A stretch of 60,191 nucleotides of DNA from Megasphaera sp. MJR8396C (GCF_001546855.1 NZ_KQ958184.1:1-60191), one strand, 5' to 3'; counted from the first letter of the stretch, positions 43,838-53,481 are shown. Numbers and translations: made by a program. The notes: a model not told the origin generated them from the letters alone.

Positions 43838-44941
43838 GTGAAACAACGCCATTATTTTTATTTGATCCTGGCTTTTATCGGTGAATTGTTCGTAATCGGT
43901 CAATGGTCGCTTTTTCGCCATAGCCTGCCCATACCGGAAATGCCGCTGTTAGCGATTTTTATGGCGCTGCCGGTCCTATATGTCATACCCTACGTCTTTT
44001 CGGCCGTTTTGCCGCCGTTGGTGACGCGGGGACTGACCCGTTTTGCCGGCTATTGGTTCTCCTTTTCGTACTACGCGACGATGCTCCTCATTCCGGGGCT
44101 CTTGTTGTGGATCGCTGCCCAGCTCATGGGCCGCAATGACTTGTGGCAGGGGACGATTTCCGTCTATTACAGCGCCTTCGCCTTTGCTCTTTCGTGGCTG
44201 CTCTTGGCCATCGGTGCCTGGCGGGGCCATCACCAGATCGTGCGGACCGTCGATATCGAGACCGACAAGCCTATTGACCGCGACTTTTCCATCGCCTTCG
44301 TCAGTGACATCCATTTAGGGGCTGTCCTGGGAACGTCCTTTAGCCGTCAGCTGACGCGGGATGTCAATGCCTGCCGGCCCGATATGGTCCTCATGGGCGG
44401 CGATATCATCGACGGCGACTTGCAGTACGTCTTAAAAGAAGACAGTTTTTCCGGTTTTGAAGGGCTCAAGGCTCCATCCGGCGTCTTTGCCGTCATGGGC
44501 AATCACGATACGTACGGTGAAAACTTGGCCTTGGAAGCAGACGTCTTAGGTCGCTACGGCGTCCGGGTTTTGAACGGCGACGTCGTGACTCCCATCCCGG
44601 GGGTGACCCTCTTTGGCCGGGAAGATTATTATATCGCTCCGGCAGCACCAGTTCGCAAGGCCGATGACGCAGCTTTTTCGATTTTTATGGAACACGAACC
44701 GATGCATATTCATCAGGCAGCTGAAGCCGGCTGGGACCTTCACGTCAGCGGTCATACCCATGCCGGCCAGTTTTGGCCCAATCGATTGGTGACCAGCCGT
44801 ATCTTTGCCATGGACTACGGGACCCGTAAATTCGGAAAGATGACGGCTATGGTCTCCAGCGGATACGGCGCCTGGGGTGCCTTATTCCGTTTAGGTCCGT
44901 CGCCGGAAGTGGTCGTCATTCGCGTCCATAAAAAGGGTTGA
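43838..44941 (+). CDS. Membrane metallophosphoesterase
   Basis: A 367-residue protein with four hydrophobic segments in the first 140 residues and a calcineurin-like domain after them. Metal motifs appear in order: FVSDIHLG, GGDIIDGD, GNHDTYG, FMEHEP and SGHTHAGQFWP. This is the YkuE/YaeI type. Some membrane-bound relatives hydrolyse UDP-diacylglucosamine or other lipids, so a role in envelope lipid metabolism is possible but not shown. The start is GTG 43838 with GAAGGGGG upstream. It is 30 bp ahead of the asparaginase gene, and the two probably form an operon. Confidence 0.87.
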   Translation: MKQRHYFYLILAFIGELFVIGQWSLFRHSLPIPEMPLLAIFMALPVLYVIPYVFSAVLPPLVTRGLTRFAGYWFSFSYYATMLLIPGLLLWIAAQLMGRNDLWQGTISVYYSAFAFALSWLLLAIGAWRGHHQIVRTVDIETDKPIDRDFSIAFVSDIHLGAVLGTSFSRQLTRDVNACRPDMVLMGGDIIDGDLQYVLKEDSFSGFEGLKAPSGVFAVMGNHDTYGENLALEADVLGRYGVRVLNGDVVTPIPGVTLFGREDYYIAPAAPVRKADDAAFSIFMEHEPMHIHQAAEAGWDLHVSGHTHAGQFWPNRLVTSRIFAMDYGTRKFGKMTAMVSSGYGAWGALFRLGPSPEVVVIRVHKKG

Positions 44942-44971
44942 GTCTCGATTTTTACGATAAGAGGGGGAACG

Positions 44972-45949
44972 ATGATGGGAAAAAGAAAAATTTACGTCTT
45001 AGCCTGCGGCGGTACGATTGCCGGCAAGGCCGCGTCGGCTGACGACCTGACCGGATATGAAGCCGGTAAAACGTCGATTGGAGAGCTTTTGGATGCCGTG
45101 CCGGCTGTAAGCGACTATGCCGAAGTGAAAGGGGAACAGTTCGTCAATATCGACAGTTCGGACATGACCGAAGCCTTATGGCAGGCCTTGTCTGCCCGGA
45201 TTCAGGAAGTGGCCGACCGGGATGACGTCGACGGCATCGTCATCACCCATGGTACCGATACGATGGAGGAAACGGCGTACTATCTCGATCTTACGGTTCA
45301 CACTCGTAAACCCGTCGTCCTCACCGGATCCATGCGGCCGGCGACGGCTATCAGTGCCGACGGTCCTTTGAATCTCTTGGAAGCCGTGCAGGCCGCTTCT
45401 GATACCGCCCTTGGCGACTGCGGCGTCGTCATCGTCATGAACAGCGTCATCCACAGTGCCCGCTTCGTCGAAAAGACTGATACGACCCACGTCGACACCT
45501 TTAAGGGACGGCAGATGGGTTGTTTGGGCTATATGCAGGATGGCCGTCCCATGGTATATCAAAAACCGCTGCGTAAACACACCTTTTCTTCAGACTTAGT
45601 TTCGCCGCCGACCCTTCCGTCCGTTGCCGTCGTCTACGCCTATGTCGGTCTCAGCGCCGACGACGTTGTGTCTCTGGCTCGGGGGAAAGAAGGTCTGGTC
45701 ATGGCCGGTCTCGGTCACGGCAAGATGCCGGCTCCCGTCTGGGAGGCCCTGCAGCCGCTGATAGAAGAAGGTCTCGTCGTCGTCCGGGCAGCCCGGGCCG
45801 TAGGCGGGATGGTCACGCCCGTTCCGGCGTACGAAGGAACGGTGACGGCCGATTCCCTGACGCCGCAGAAGGCCAAGATCCTCTTGCAGCTGGCCCTGTG
45901 CCAGACGAAAGACCTGTCTGAAATACAGGCTTTCTTTGACGCTTATTGA
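44972..45949 (+). CDS. L-asparaginase
   Basis: A 325-residue asparaginase that makes aspartate and ammonia. The two nucleophilic threonine regions are ACGGTIAG (near residue 15) and THGTDTMEET (near 95). TGSMRPATAISADGP and the C-terminal GLGHGKMP are family blocks. There is no signal peptide, so the enzyme should be cytoplasmic although its sequence is of the type II kind. ATG 44972 or 44975 can start it; GAGGGGG at 44961-44967 is slightly better spaced for the second. Confidence 0.93.
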   Translation: MMGKRKIYVLACGGTIAGKAASADDLTGYEAGKTSIGELLDAVPAVSDYAEVKGEQFVNIDSSDMTEALWQALSARIQEVADRDDVDGIVITHGTDTMEETAYYLDLTVHTRKPVVLTGSMRPATAISADGPLNLLEAVQAASDTALGDCGVVIVMNSVIHSARFVEKTDTTHVDTFKGRQMGCLGYMQDGRPMVYQKPLRKHTFSSDLVSPPTLPSVAVVYAYVGLSADDVVSLARGKEGLVMAGLGHGKMPAPVWEALQPLIEEGLVVVRAARAVGGMVTPVPAYEGTVTADSLTPQKAKILLQLALCQTKDLSEIQAFFDAY

Positions 45950-46073
45950 TGGGAACGAAGGGCCCTGCGCCTTCCCTAATGAGGCCGGGTGTGATAAAAT
46001 AAATAAGATATATAAACTACAGACATGTTATCGATGTAGCCCTTACGACAATATAGATAGGAGCGATTGAATC

Positions 46074-47102
46074 ATGAAAAAGTACAAAAAATTAGTAGTA
46101 CTGACGGCTTTAACTGCAGCTCTCAGCACGTCGGCTTTGGCTGCCGGCACCGGCATTACCGATATTCGCAATTATTGGGGCAAAGATGCCATTCAGTATT
46201 TTTATGACAATCATTATGTCAGCGCTGCCAACGGTCAGTTCCGTCCCAACGACGATATTACCCGTGAAGAAGCAGCTTCTGTCATCGACAATATGATCGG
46301 CAAGGAATCGACGGTCAAGACGACGAAATTCAGCGACGTCAAAGGCCGCTGGTCCGAACGGGCGATCGCGTCCCTCGTCGATAAACAGATCATGAACGGC
46401 TACAGCAACGGCACCTTTAAGCCGCAGCAGAAAATCACGCGTGAAGAATTTGCCGTCATCGCCTATAACTATATGACCTATCAGGGCATGACTACCGTTG
46501 AAGGCGCGGCTCCTTTCGCCGATGAAGCCAAGATTTCGACGTGGGCCCGTCAGGCTGTCCATGCCTTGGCCGCTGCCGGCTATATGAAGGGCGGCAACTA
46601 CAACATGTTCAACCCGAAACAGTACGTCACCCGCGGCGAAGCGGTCAACGTCTTGTACCGCATCATGACCGGCGTTAAGGTAACCAACCAGAGCCAGGAC
46701 AATTTGGAAGACAAGGCTTTTACCAACATTAAAGACGTCTACGGTTCGGTCAAAGCCTTTGCCAATGACGGCATCATGTACTGGCAGGGCAACAAGCTCC
46801 ACATCGGCGTAAAAGATGTTAAGAACCGTCAGAAATTAGCCGATGCCATTGCCAGCGATAAAGATATTCCGGCCGAATCGGTCTATGTCCAGAAGTCGAC
46901 GTACAGCTATAACGATTATAAGAACCTCATGGCCCAGGCCGAAAAGATTTATAAAGCTACGGAATCGACGGATGCTGCCGTCACGACGGCACCGGATTAC
47001 CTCAATGAAAAAGTTATCCTCACCGTTCCTTCCATTTCGAAAGAAACGCAGAACAACCTCAATAAAGCGCTGGGGAGTGCCCTTAAGATCGTCATTCAGT
47101 AA
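46074..47102 (+). CDS. SLH-domain envelope protein A
   Basis: A 342-residue exported protein. The signal peptide ends near residue 23 (STSALAAG). Three SLH domains follow (about 27-75, 86-133, 146-195; FRPNDDITREEAA and FKPQQKITREEFA are typical). In Negativicutes, SLH domains bind polyamine-modified peptidoglycan and tie the outer membrane to the wall. The C-terminal 130 residues are not beta-barrel-like (YGSVKAFANDGIMYW ... PDYLNEKVILTV) and recur in the next gene. ATG 46074 follows ATAGGAG. It is likely co-transcribed with its paralogue 15 bp downstream. Confidence 0.9.
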   Translation: MKKYKKLVVLTALTAALSTSALAAGTGITDIRNYWGKDAIQYFYDNHYVSAANGQFRPNDDITREEAASVIDNMIGKESTVKTTKFSDVKGRWSERAIASLVDKQIMNGYSNGTFKPQQKITREEFAVIAYNYMTYQGMTTVEGAAPFADEAKISTWARQAVHALAAAGYMKGGNYNMFNPKQYVTRGEAVNVLYRIMTGVKVTNQSQDNLEDKAFTNIKDVYGSVKAFANDGIMYWQGNKLHIGVKDVKNRQKLADAIASDKDIPAESVYVQKSTYSYNDYKNLMAQAEKIYKATESTDAAVTTAPDYLNEKVILTVPSISKETQNNLNKALGSALKIVIQ

Positions 47103-47117
47103 TCAAGGAGGTCTCTC

Positions 47118-48323
47118 ATGGTACGACAGAAAATCGCTGCCTTCTTGGCAGCTGCGATGCTCCTTTCGGCAAGCCCGGCCCTGGCCGAGGCCCCGTACAC
47201 CGATTTGGGGACTATGGCTGACCGCCAGGCCGTCGATTACTTGTATGACACGCAGTGCCTGACTTTTATTACCGGAAATTCCTTTGAGCCGAACCGCATC
47301 CTGACCCGCGGTGAATTGGCCCAGCTCTTGTATAATGTCGCCGGAAACATCCCCTTGGTCCAGCCGGGAACGTCGGCCTTAAAAGATGTTTCTCAAGGGA
47401 CGGCCGGCGATGCCATGAATGCCGTCGCCGCCCAAGGCATTTTGACGGGCTATCAGGATGGAAACTTCCAACCCGAAGCCCCGGTAAGCCGCGAAGAATT
47501 TGCCGATGTCATTTACCGTTATCTGCAGTATAACCGCATGGCTGACCCCGACCAGGAAGTGACGCCCTACGCCGATGAAGCCCAGGTTTCGCCGGCCTAT
47601 GCTCAGGCCGTTTCTATCCTGCACAGCAAGAATATCATGGTGCCGGCAGACAACTATTTCCGCCCTAAAGAAGGGATGACCCGGGCCGATGCGGCACAGG
47701 TATTTTATCGGTTCATGCATTCTGACGGCGACTATACGTCTCATGTGCAGATCGAATCCCAGGTGATGAAGGCCATCAATGCCGAATACGGTTCGGTACT
47801 GGCTTACTTCCAAAGAGGCACCATGTATTGGGACAACGATGTCCTGGTCCTTGGCATCAAGGGCAGCCCGAGCAAGTACTTAACGAAACGGATTGCCGAA
47901 GATGTGTCTAAGCCCGAAGCCGTTCAAATCCGCCGCGTGTCCTTGAGCCACGCTGATTACAGCCAGCTCATGAACCGCGCCATCCATACGATCGTCGATA
48001 AGGAAGGCGTCCAAAATTACGTCGGCGCGGTGCCGGACTACGTCCATGAACAAATCGTCGTTACCGTTCGCCATCCCGTAAGCCAGGCGACGCTGTCTGA
48101 CCTCGTCAGTCGTGTCGGTGCCGGACGGGTTCGCTTAGAAACCATGGTCACGGCCGGTCAGACGGCTACGGTCCAGGTTCCCGGCGTCGACGCTGCAGCA
48201 TCGGGTGAAACGGCTACGGTCGAAACGACTGGCCAGACCGCCAATCGGAGACTGTACGCAGCGGCCCTCGATGATACGACTTCGTCGGCTGTGACGTCCG
48301 TCCAAAATGACGCTATGAACTAA
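47118..48323 (+). CDS. SLH-domain envelope protein B, paralogue of A
   Basis: A 401-residue exported protein with a signal peptide (cleavage near SPALAEA), three SLH domains (about 28-75, 88-137, 149-198) and a C-terminal domain related to that of protein A (YGSVLAYFQRGTMYW ... PDYVHEQIVVTV). A threonine/alanine-rich tail of about 70 residues is unique to this copy. The domain order and shared C-terminal motif indicate tandem duplication with divergence. AAGGAGG precedes ATG 47118. It is followed by a hairpin terminator. Confidence 0.88.
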   Translation: MVRQKIAAFLAAAMLLSASPALAEAPYTDLGTMADRQAVDYLYDTQCLTFITGNSFEPNRILTRGELAQLLYNVAGNIPLVQPGTSALKDVSQGTAGDAMNAVAAQGILTGYQDGNFQPEAPVSREEFADVIYRYLQYNRMADPDQEVTPYADEAQVSPAYAQAVSILHSKNIMVPADNYFRPKEGMTRADAAQVFYRFMHSDGDYTSHVQIESQVMKAINAEYGSVLAYFQRGTMYWDNDVLVLGIKGSPSKYLTKRIAEDVSKPEAVQIRRVSLSHADYSQLMNRAIHTIVDKEGVQNYVGAVPDYVHEQIVVTVRHPVSQATLSDLVSRVGAGRVRLETMVTAGQTATVQVPGVDAAASGETATVETTGQTANRRLYAAALDDTTSSAVTSVQNDAMN

Positions 48324-48362
48324 AGAGTGAGCAGTATCGAAGGTGCTGATAAGCGGCATCTG

Positions 48363-48400
48363 ACGGCGCTGTCTATGAGGCAGTGCCGTTTTTCTTTTTC
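48363..48400 (+). terminator. Terminator of the SLH gene pair
   Basis: ACGGCGCTG and CAGTGCCGT pair with one G/T wobble around a 9-nt loop and are followed by an interrupted T run. The remaining sequence to 48567 holds a TACAAT-like -10 near 48530 and little else. Confidence 0.75.
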
Positions 48401-48567
48401 TTTATTTTCGCCCCGTCGCCGGGCTGTTTCGGCAGGGGTGCAGGCAAGAAAAATTTTACTGTCTATTTATGCAATGTTTTGAATTAACGTTCAAGATATA
48501 GTAGCTCAGGCAGGCATCTTATGCTACAATGGGTACAGAAGTTTGATGAGATAGAGGAGAGGATGAC

Positions 48568-50745
48568 ATGACAAACTTTTTGCCGTACGCTATTATAGCG
48601 GGTATTGCAATCGTCTTTTTTGTAATTTGTTATATTATGTATTCCAGTGGGGAAAAATCAGAGAGTAGTCCCCAACCGGAGAAACAGAACGGGAAGACGA
48701 AGACGCGGACGCGCTACGACGGCGAACCGCAGCCGCGGAAGGTCCAGCACCGCCGGCCGGCAACAGTTAAACATGCCAGACAACTGCCGAACTTGGCAGT
48801 CGAAGAAGATACAGAACCCTTGCCCAAAGTTCCGAAAATGAACCTTGGGGAACGGCGGGAACATCCGGAAGAAACGGCTTTCGTTACGACGAAAGGCGAA
48901 GCCGTCCGCCACAATGGGCGAATCGTCTATCGAGAAGCCTCTGTGCCCGTCCGCAGAGGTCCTAACGCCGACAGCGTCGATGCCACACAGGTCTTGTCGC
49001 GCGACGAAATCCTGGAAGCCATGGAAAAGGTGGATAAGGAAGAAGCGGCAGCCTATAAGGCTCGGGAAGAAGAAGCGAAACTGGCCCGTCAGCGTCAGGA
49101 TGAAAAAGAACGAGAAGAACAGGAACGGCAGTTAACGGAAAATCGAGAACGCCGTGAACGGGCTCGTCATGCCGTCGCTGCGGCCAAGGCTGAAGCCGAT
49201 AGCCGTGACGGCCGGCGCCAGTGGTCGGAAGATTTGTCCGATACCAAAGAAGAAAAGCCGCCATTGGCCGATATGGCCGCTGTCGTTTCTGCCGATTTGG
49301 CCGAAAAGACCCGCGCCGCTGCCGGCAGTGCCCCGGCTGTCGCTAAGGCTGAACCGATGGCCGATGTCAAGATTACACCGGCACGGCCGCAAGAAAAAGC
49401 GCCGGCTGCGAATACAGCAGTTCCGAAAGCGAATCGTGTTTCTGAAGAAACGCAGGTCCTCCGTACGCCTGATGTGAAGACGCCGGCTACAGAAGGCGCC
49501 GTCGTCAGTGAAGGCATGAAAGCCGTCGCTTCCCAGCTGGAAAAGACCCAGCGCATGGAACCGATTCACATCGACGCTGCGACGACAGCCAAGAAAAGCA
49601 GTCCCGATGAAACGATGGTCATGCCGCCCGTACGGGCCCATAAGTCTCAGGAAAAGGCAAAGCCCGTCGTCAAACCGGCTCAGACGTCGTGGGAAGCGGG
49701 CACGTCTGGCCTCGACCTGCGGACGCCGCCGGCTTCCAGTGACTTGCACCGTCCGTCCCTTTGGGAGCAGGACAGCACCGTCGAATCGCCTGTCGTCCGC
49801 CAGTGCGTATCCCACTTTTTGCGTCAGTACGGCGTCGTATCGCCGGAACTGCAGCAGCAGACCGAATACATTACGTCGGCTGCCTTTGATCAGATCGGCT
49901 GTAAGACCGATGCCGAACGGCAGCAGGCCATGGCGCCCCTCATTGCCCAGGAAGCGCTGCAAAACGTCCAAAAGGCCTATGCCGCTCATCCCGATGACTA
50001 TGTAGCCACCATTGCCCTTCAGGCTTTTTATGACATCATTAACGGCTCGCCTATTTCGACGCGCCACCTGGTCGCCATCGACGCCTTGAAGGTCATGCCC
50101 TACCTGTCTCAGAGCCATTACCAGATTTTGGCGATCCTCTTACTGTTCCTGTATTCGAGAAACTCCCACAATGTCGACAAAGATTCGTTCTGCCAGTACA
50201 TTGATAAGTATATCTATCCATTCCTGGAAGGGTTCCCGACCGAACGGCCGTACTATCAGCAGCTCGACTACCTGCACTGCACGGCTTTTGAAGTGAAGGA
50301 AACCCACTTTGCAGAAATCCTGTCCGACTCCTATCCGCTCCTGTTCCGCTACCGCGGCTTTACAGAAGAAGAACTGCGCAAGGCCTTAAAAGGCATGCGC
50401 CTGTCCGACGAGTTCATCGTTCCGTCCTTTAATTCGCCCTTAGTCAAGCTGGCTATGGTCGATGAAAGTATGGCCAAGCGGTTCTTCCGCATGACCGGCC
50501 TCACCGACAGAAATATTCAGGATCACATCCTTCGTCTGGCTAAGAAACGGCCGGCTAATTTCAGCGGTGAAGAAGCCCTGGATATCATGGAAGACATTTC
50601 GCCGGTCCTGGCGGACCTCGGTGATATTTGGGACAGCTCGCTCCTGCGCGTGTCGACCCTGTCCCTGTTAGGTCTCTACTTGGCCCAAGGATTCGTCAAA
50701 GAAATCATTGGCGAAGAATTTGATCTGTCTCGTTGGTTTGAATAA
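48568..50745 (+). CDS. Large membrane-anchored protein of unknown function
   Basis: A 725-residue protein I do not recognise. It begins with one membrane segment (about 5-27, FLPYAIIAGIAIVFFVICYI). Then comes a long basic and acidic low-complexity region (about 30-400) with a Glu/Arg/Lys coiled coil at about 150-215 (KAREEEAKLARQRQDEKERE) and alanine/proline-rich linkers. From about 405 to the end it looks globular and helical (VVRQCVSHFLRQYGVVSP onwards). The plan resembles cytoplasm-facing membrane scaffolds. AGAGGAG precedes ATG 48568. It lies 11 bp upstream of galU, suggesting a link to envelope polysaccharide or cell shape. Confidence 0.75.
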   Translation: MTNFLPYAIIAGIAIVFFVICYIMYSSGEKSESSPQPEKQNGKTKTRTRYDGEPQPRKVQHRRPATVKHARQLPNLAVEEDTEPLPKVPKMNLGERREHPEETAFVTTKGEAVRHNGRIVYREASVPVRRGPNADSVDATQVLSRDEILEAMEKVDKEEAAAYKAREEEAKLARQRQDEKEREEQERQLTENRERRERARHAVAAAKAEADSRDGRRQWSEDLSDTKEEKPPLADMAAVVSADLAEKTRAAAGSAPAVAKAEPMADVKITPARPQEKAPAANTAVPKANRVSEETQVLRTPDVKTPATEGAVVSEGMKAVASQLEKTQRMEPIHIDAATTAKKSSPDETMVMPPVRAHKSQEKAKPVVKPAQTSWEAGTSGLDLRTPPASSDLHRPSLWEQDSTVESPVVRQCVSHFLRQYGVVSPELQQQTEYITSAAFDQIGCKTDAERQQAMAPLIAQEALQNVQKAYAAHPDDYVATIALQAFYDIINGSPISTRHLVAIDALKVMPYLSQSHYQILAILLLFLYSRNSHNVDKDSFCQYIDKYIYPFLEGFPTERPYYQQLDYLHCTAFEVKETHFAEILSDSYPLLFRYRGFTEEELRKALKGMRLSDEFIVPSFNSPLVKLAMVDESMAKRFFRMTGLTDRNIQDHILRLAKKRPANFSGEEALDIMEDISPVLADLGDIWDSSLLRVSTLSLLGLYLAQGFVKEIIGEEFDLSRWFE

Positions 50746-50756
50746 GGAGTTTTAGT

Positions 50757-51632
50757 GTGAAAAAGATTCGTAAAGCCGTCATCCCTGCCGCCGGTTTTGG
50801 CACCCGTTTTTTGCCGGCTACTAAGGCGACGCCGAAGGAAATGCTGCCTATCGTCGATAAACCGACGATCCAGTACATCGTCGAAGAAGCCCTGCAGAGC
50901 GGCATTGAAGAAATCCTCATCATCAGTGGCCATGCCAAAAGGGCTATTGAAGACCACTTCGATACCAATCCGGGATTGGAAATGCATCTCGAAGAAGGCC
51001 GCAAGACGAAACTGCTCAACATGGTGCGCAGCATTTCGGAAATCAACATCCATTATATCCGTCAGAAACACATGCGCGGGTTAGGCGATGCCATTCGATG
51101 CGCCCAATCGTTTATTGCCGATGAACCCTTTGCCATCCTCCTCGGCGATGATGTCGTCTATAACGATACCGACCCGGCCTTAAGGCAGATGATTGACCTT
51201 TACAATGAACTCGATTCGACGATTTTAGGCTGTCAGGAAGTTCCCTTGCCGAAGGTTTCGTCCTACGGCATCGTCCAGGGGATTCCCGTCGAAGGAAAAC
51301 CGGTGCTGAAAGTTCAACAGGTCATTGAAAAACCGTCCGTTGAAGAAGCGCCGAGCCAGACGGCCGTCTTAGGCCGCTACATCGTGACGCCGGATATTTT
51401 CGACATCCTCCAGGATACGAAACCGGGCAAGGGCGGAGAAATCCAGCTCACCGATGCCTTGCAGACCCTGGCCTGCCAGAAGGCGGTCTATGCCTACTGC
51501 TTTGAAGGCAAACGCTACGATGTCGGTGACAAACTGGGATTTTTGAAGGCCAATGTCGAATATGCCCTTCGTCGGCCCGATTTGGCAGAACCTTTCCGCA
51601 AGTTCCTCTTAGAAACGACAGAAAATCATTGA
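50757..51632 (+). CDS. galU: UTP-glucose-1-phosphate uridylyltransferase
   Basis: A 291-residue GalU making UDP-glucose from UTP and glucose 1-phosphate for envelope polysaccharide and lipopolysaccharide. The N-terminal nucleotide loop AAGFGTRFLPATKATPKEML is complete, as are VDKPTIQYIVEEA and the LGDDVVY metal site. GTG 50757 is the start, with AAGGAG at 50744-50749. It is probably translated from the same mRNA as the upstream 725-residue protein. Confidence 0.96.
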   Translation: MKKIRKAVIPAAGFGTRFLPATKATPKEMLPIVDKPTIQYIVEEALQSGIEEILIISGHAKRAIEDHFDTNPGLEMHLEEGRKTKLLNMVRSISEINIHYIRQKHMRGLGDAIRCAQSFIADEPFAILLGDDVVYNDTDPALRQMIDLYNELDSTILGCQEVPLPKVSSYGIVQGIPVEGKPVLKVQQVIEKPSVEEAPSQTAVLGRYIVTPDIFDILQDTKPGKGGEIQLTDALQTLACQKAVYAYCFEGKRYDVGDKLGFLKANVEYALRRPDLAEPFRKFLLETTENH

Positions 51633-51641
51633 TGAAAGCCG

Positions 51642-51681
51642 CTGCTGACCTTCTCATTCGGAGGTCGGCAGTCTTTTTTTT
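51642..51681 (+). terminator. Terminator of galU
   Basis: CTGCTGACCT pairs with AGGTCGGCAG (one wobble) around a 10-nt loop, followed by a run of eight T. Confidence 0.85.
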
Positions 51682-51719
51682 CTATGCTGATTTTCTATTT
51701 AATGTACACGAAAATAGTA

Positions 51720-51748
51720 TTGATTGAAAAAATAAGCCATGCTATAAT
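51720..51748 (+). promoter_or_regulatory. Promoter of the RseC-like gene
   Basis: TTGATT (51720-51725), 17 bp, consensus TATAAT (51743-51748). Confidence 0.7.
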
Positions 51749-51771
51749 AAGGGCAGAAAGAAGGGGATTTT

Positions 51772-52188
51772 ATGAAGATTGAAGAAGGGACCATTATCGC
51801 TATAAAAGAAGCGGGCAGCGCTGAAATCAAAGTTGGCCGCCATTCCGACTGTATCGCCTGCGGTGCTTGCGACGGAGCTGACAACATCGTCGTCACGGCT
51901 GTCGATCCGTTGGGCGTCAAAGTAGGGCAGCACGTTCGCTTTGAATTCCGCGATGTCAATATCGTCATCGGTGCTTTTATCTGCTTTGTCATGCCGCTCT
52001 TAGTCTGTGCTGCCGGTGCTTTTGCCGGCCATTTCCTGGCCTTGTCCCAAGGCTTTGATACCGTTCAGACGGCTGTCATCGGCGGTGTCATCGGTTTCAT
52101 GATCGGTGCTGTCGGCGTAAAGCTCTTCGACCGCTCGCTGTCAAAAGAAGAATCGTCGAAACCGAAAATTATTGAAATCTGCTATTAA
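51772..52188 (+). CDS. RseC/MucC-family membrane protein
   Basis: A 138-residue RseC-type protein. The N-terminal domain carries the cysteine cluster SDCIACGACDG (residues about 24-34), and two membrane segments follow (about 64-84 and 92-115). RseC proteins take part in SoxR reduction or sigma-E control in proteobacteria and are linked to Rnf-type electron transfer elsewhere. No rnf or sigma genes lie nearby, so the local role is open. GGGG at 51763-51766 serves ATG 51772. It is a single-gene unit with promoter and terminator. Confidence 0.88.
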   Translation: MKIEEGTIIAIKEAGSAEIKVGRHSDCIACGACDGADNIVVTAVDPLGVKVGQHVRFEFRDVNIVIGAFICFVMPLLVCAAGAFAGHFLALSQGFDTVQTAVIGGVIGFMIGAVGVKLFDRSLSKEESSKPKIIEICY

Positions 52189-52197
52189 GGTCATATT

Positions 52198-52251
52198 AAA
52201 AATCGCCCGACTGATGGAGGTTGTTTCTTCCACGGCGGGCGATTTTTTTTG
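52198..52251. terminator. Bidirectional terminator after the RseC-like gene
   Basis: AAAAATCGCCCG and CGGGCGATTTTT pair across a 25-nt structured loop (TGGAGG...CTTCCA), with T8 rightward and A runs leftward. Confidence 0.85.
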
Positions 52252-52266
52252 CGCTTAAGGTTCCGT

Positions 52267-53292
52267 TCAATAGCTCTGCGGCAGGTCTTTTTCCAGGGCC
52301 AGTTCCGTTCCATCTTTGAGGGTGATGGCCGTAATCTCTAAGGTGCTGGTCGTATCGTCAATATTGGCCGAACGGATGAGGGCATACTGCGAGGGAATCA
52401 AGGGATTGAGGAGGAACTGACTTTCATAGGTGCTCCTGGCAGCCGACGTCGACAGGCGCAGGGGCGACGTATAGAGGACGGCGTTATCGCTGCTGCGGTG
52501 CAGGGTATAGATGGCCTTGATGGTGGCAATCTGTTCGCGGTCCTGATGAAAGATGGGGGTATAGCTCAGGCGGAGAAAGGTCTTGTCCTGATCGGATACG
52601 AGCTTGGCCGATACGTCTTGAAGGGTCACGATGGCATCGATTTTTTGCCGGACCGGTTTATTGTAGACGTCGAGTTCATGATTCATGACGGCTTGGAGGT
52701 CGTTTATGAAGCCTTTGGCATCGGAAAGCCCCGTAATCCGCCAGGTATCGGACGGCGTCTTTTCCATGGTGACCGTACAGGGGACGGTGGCGTCGAGCTG
52801 CTCGTTATAGAGGTTAAAGGTAATCGTGTTGTCCTGACTCCAGTCGGCGGAGTCGATGTGCCATCCCGAAATAGGAATCGAAAGGCCGGCGCTTTTCAAG
52901 GTGTTGCGGAGGCTGGCAGCGACCGTGTTGTACTGGTCGTTATCGGTGTTTCCCGCCAGAGTCCAGGTGATATACAGGTCGGCTGCAGAGACGAAGGCCG
53001 AACGCAGGGGAGAATGGATGACGCTGAGGACCAGGGACTGGTCTTCACGGGCCGTCTTATGGAGGATGAGGGCATCAAAAAATTGTCCCGTCAAGGCTTC
53101 TTGGTCGACATAGAGGTTGAAGGTTTCGACGTCGCCAGCCTGGACGGAGCGGATGATTTGCTTGGCGGCGTAATCGGGCATCTTCACATAAATCTGGCGA
53201 TAGGCGCTAAAGGCGGTTATGATACAGCCTGCAAGGATGAGCAAGGCCAGCACGACTTTGCCGTCCCACAGGGTCAGTACTCTTTTTCTCAT
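52267..53292 (-). CDS. Exported DUF2939-like protein
   Basis: A 341-residue protein with an N-terminal membrane anchor (about 10-31, VVLALLILAGCIITAFSAY). The segment YAAKQIIRSVQAGDVETFNLYVD just after it resembles the start of DUF2939 proteins, but I could not compare it directly. The rest is a mix of strands and helices with two similar halves of NTF2-like character. It should sit in the periplasm, tethered to the inner membrane. ATG 53292 has AAAGGA upstream; the longer frame to 53313 has none. It is convergent with the RseC gene. Confidence 0.65.
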   Translation of the reverse strand: MRKRVLTLWDGKVVLALLILAGCIITAFSAYRQIYVKMPDYAAKQIIRSVQAGDVETFNLYVDQEALTGQFFDALILHKTAREDQSLVLSVIHSPLRSAFVSAADLYITWTLAGNTDNDQYNTVAASLRNTLKSAGLSIPISGWHIDSADWSQDNTITFNLYNEQLDATVPCTVTMEKTPSDTWRITGLSDAKGFINDLQAVMNHELDVYNKPVRQKIDAIVTLQDVSAKLVSDQDKTFLRLSYTPIFHQDREQIATIKAIYTLHRSSDNAVLYTSPLRLSTSAARSTYESQFLLNPLIPSQYALIRSANIDDTTSTLEITAITLKDGTELALEKDLPQSY

Positions 53293-53481
53293 GGCATATC
53301 CTTTCTGGGGCATGGTAAAACCTTATTTTCTCATTATACCATAGATAGGCCGTCAGAGTTAGCCTCGTCCCTTTATTCTTGCCCGAAATCTTCTCTTTTG
53401 GCAAGCCGGTGGGGGGTTCAATGCCAGAAAGAACGAAATATGTTATAATGAGAGCACGATAACCGATAGAAAGGGAGGTTG

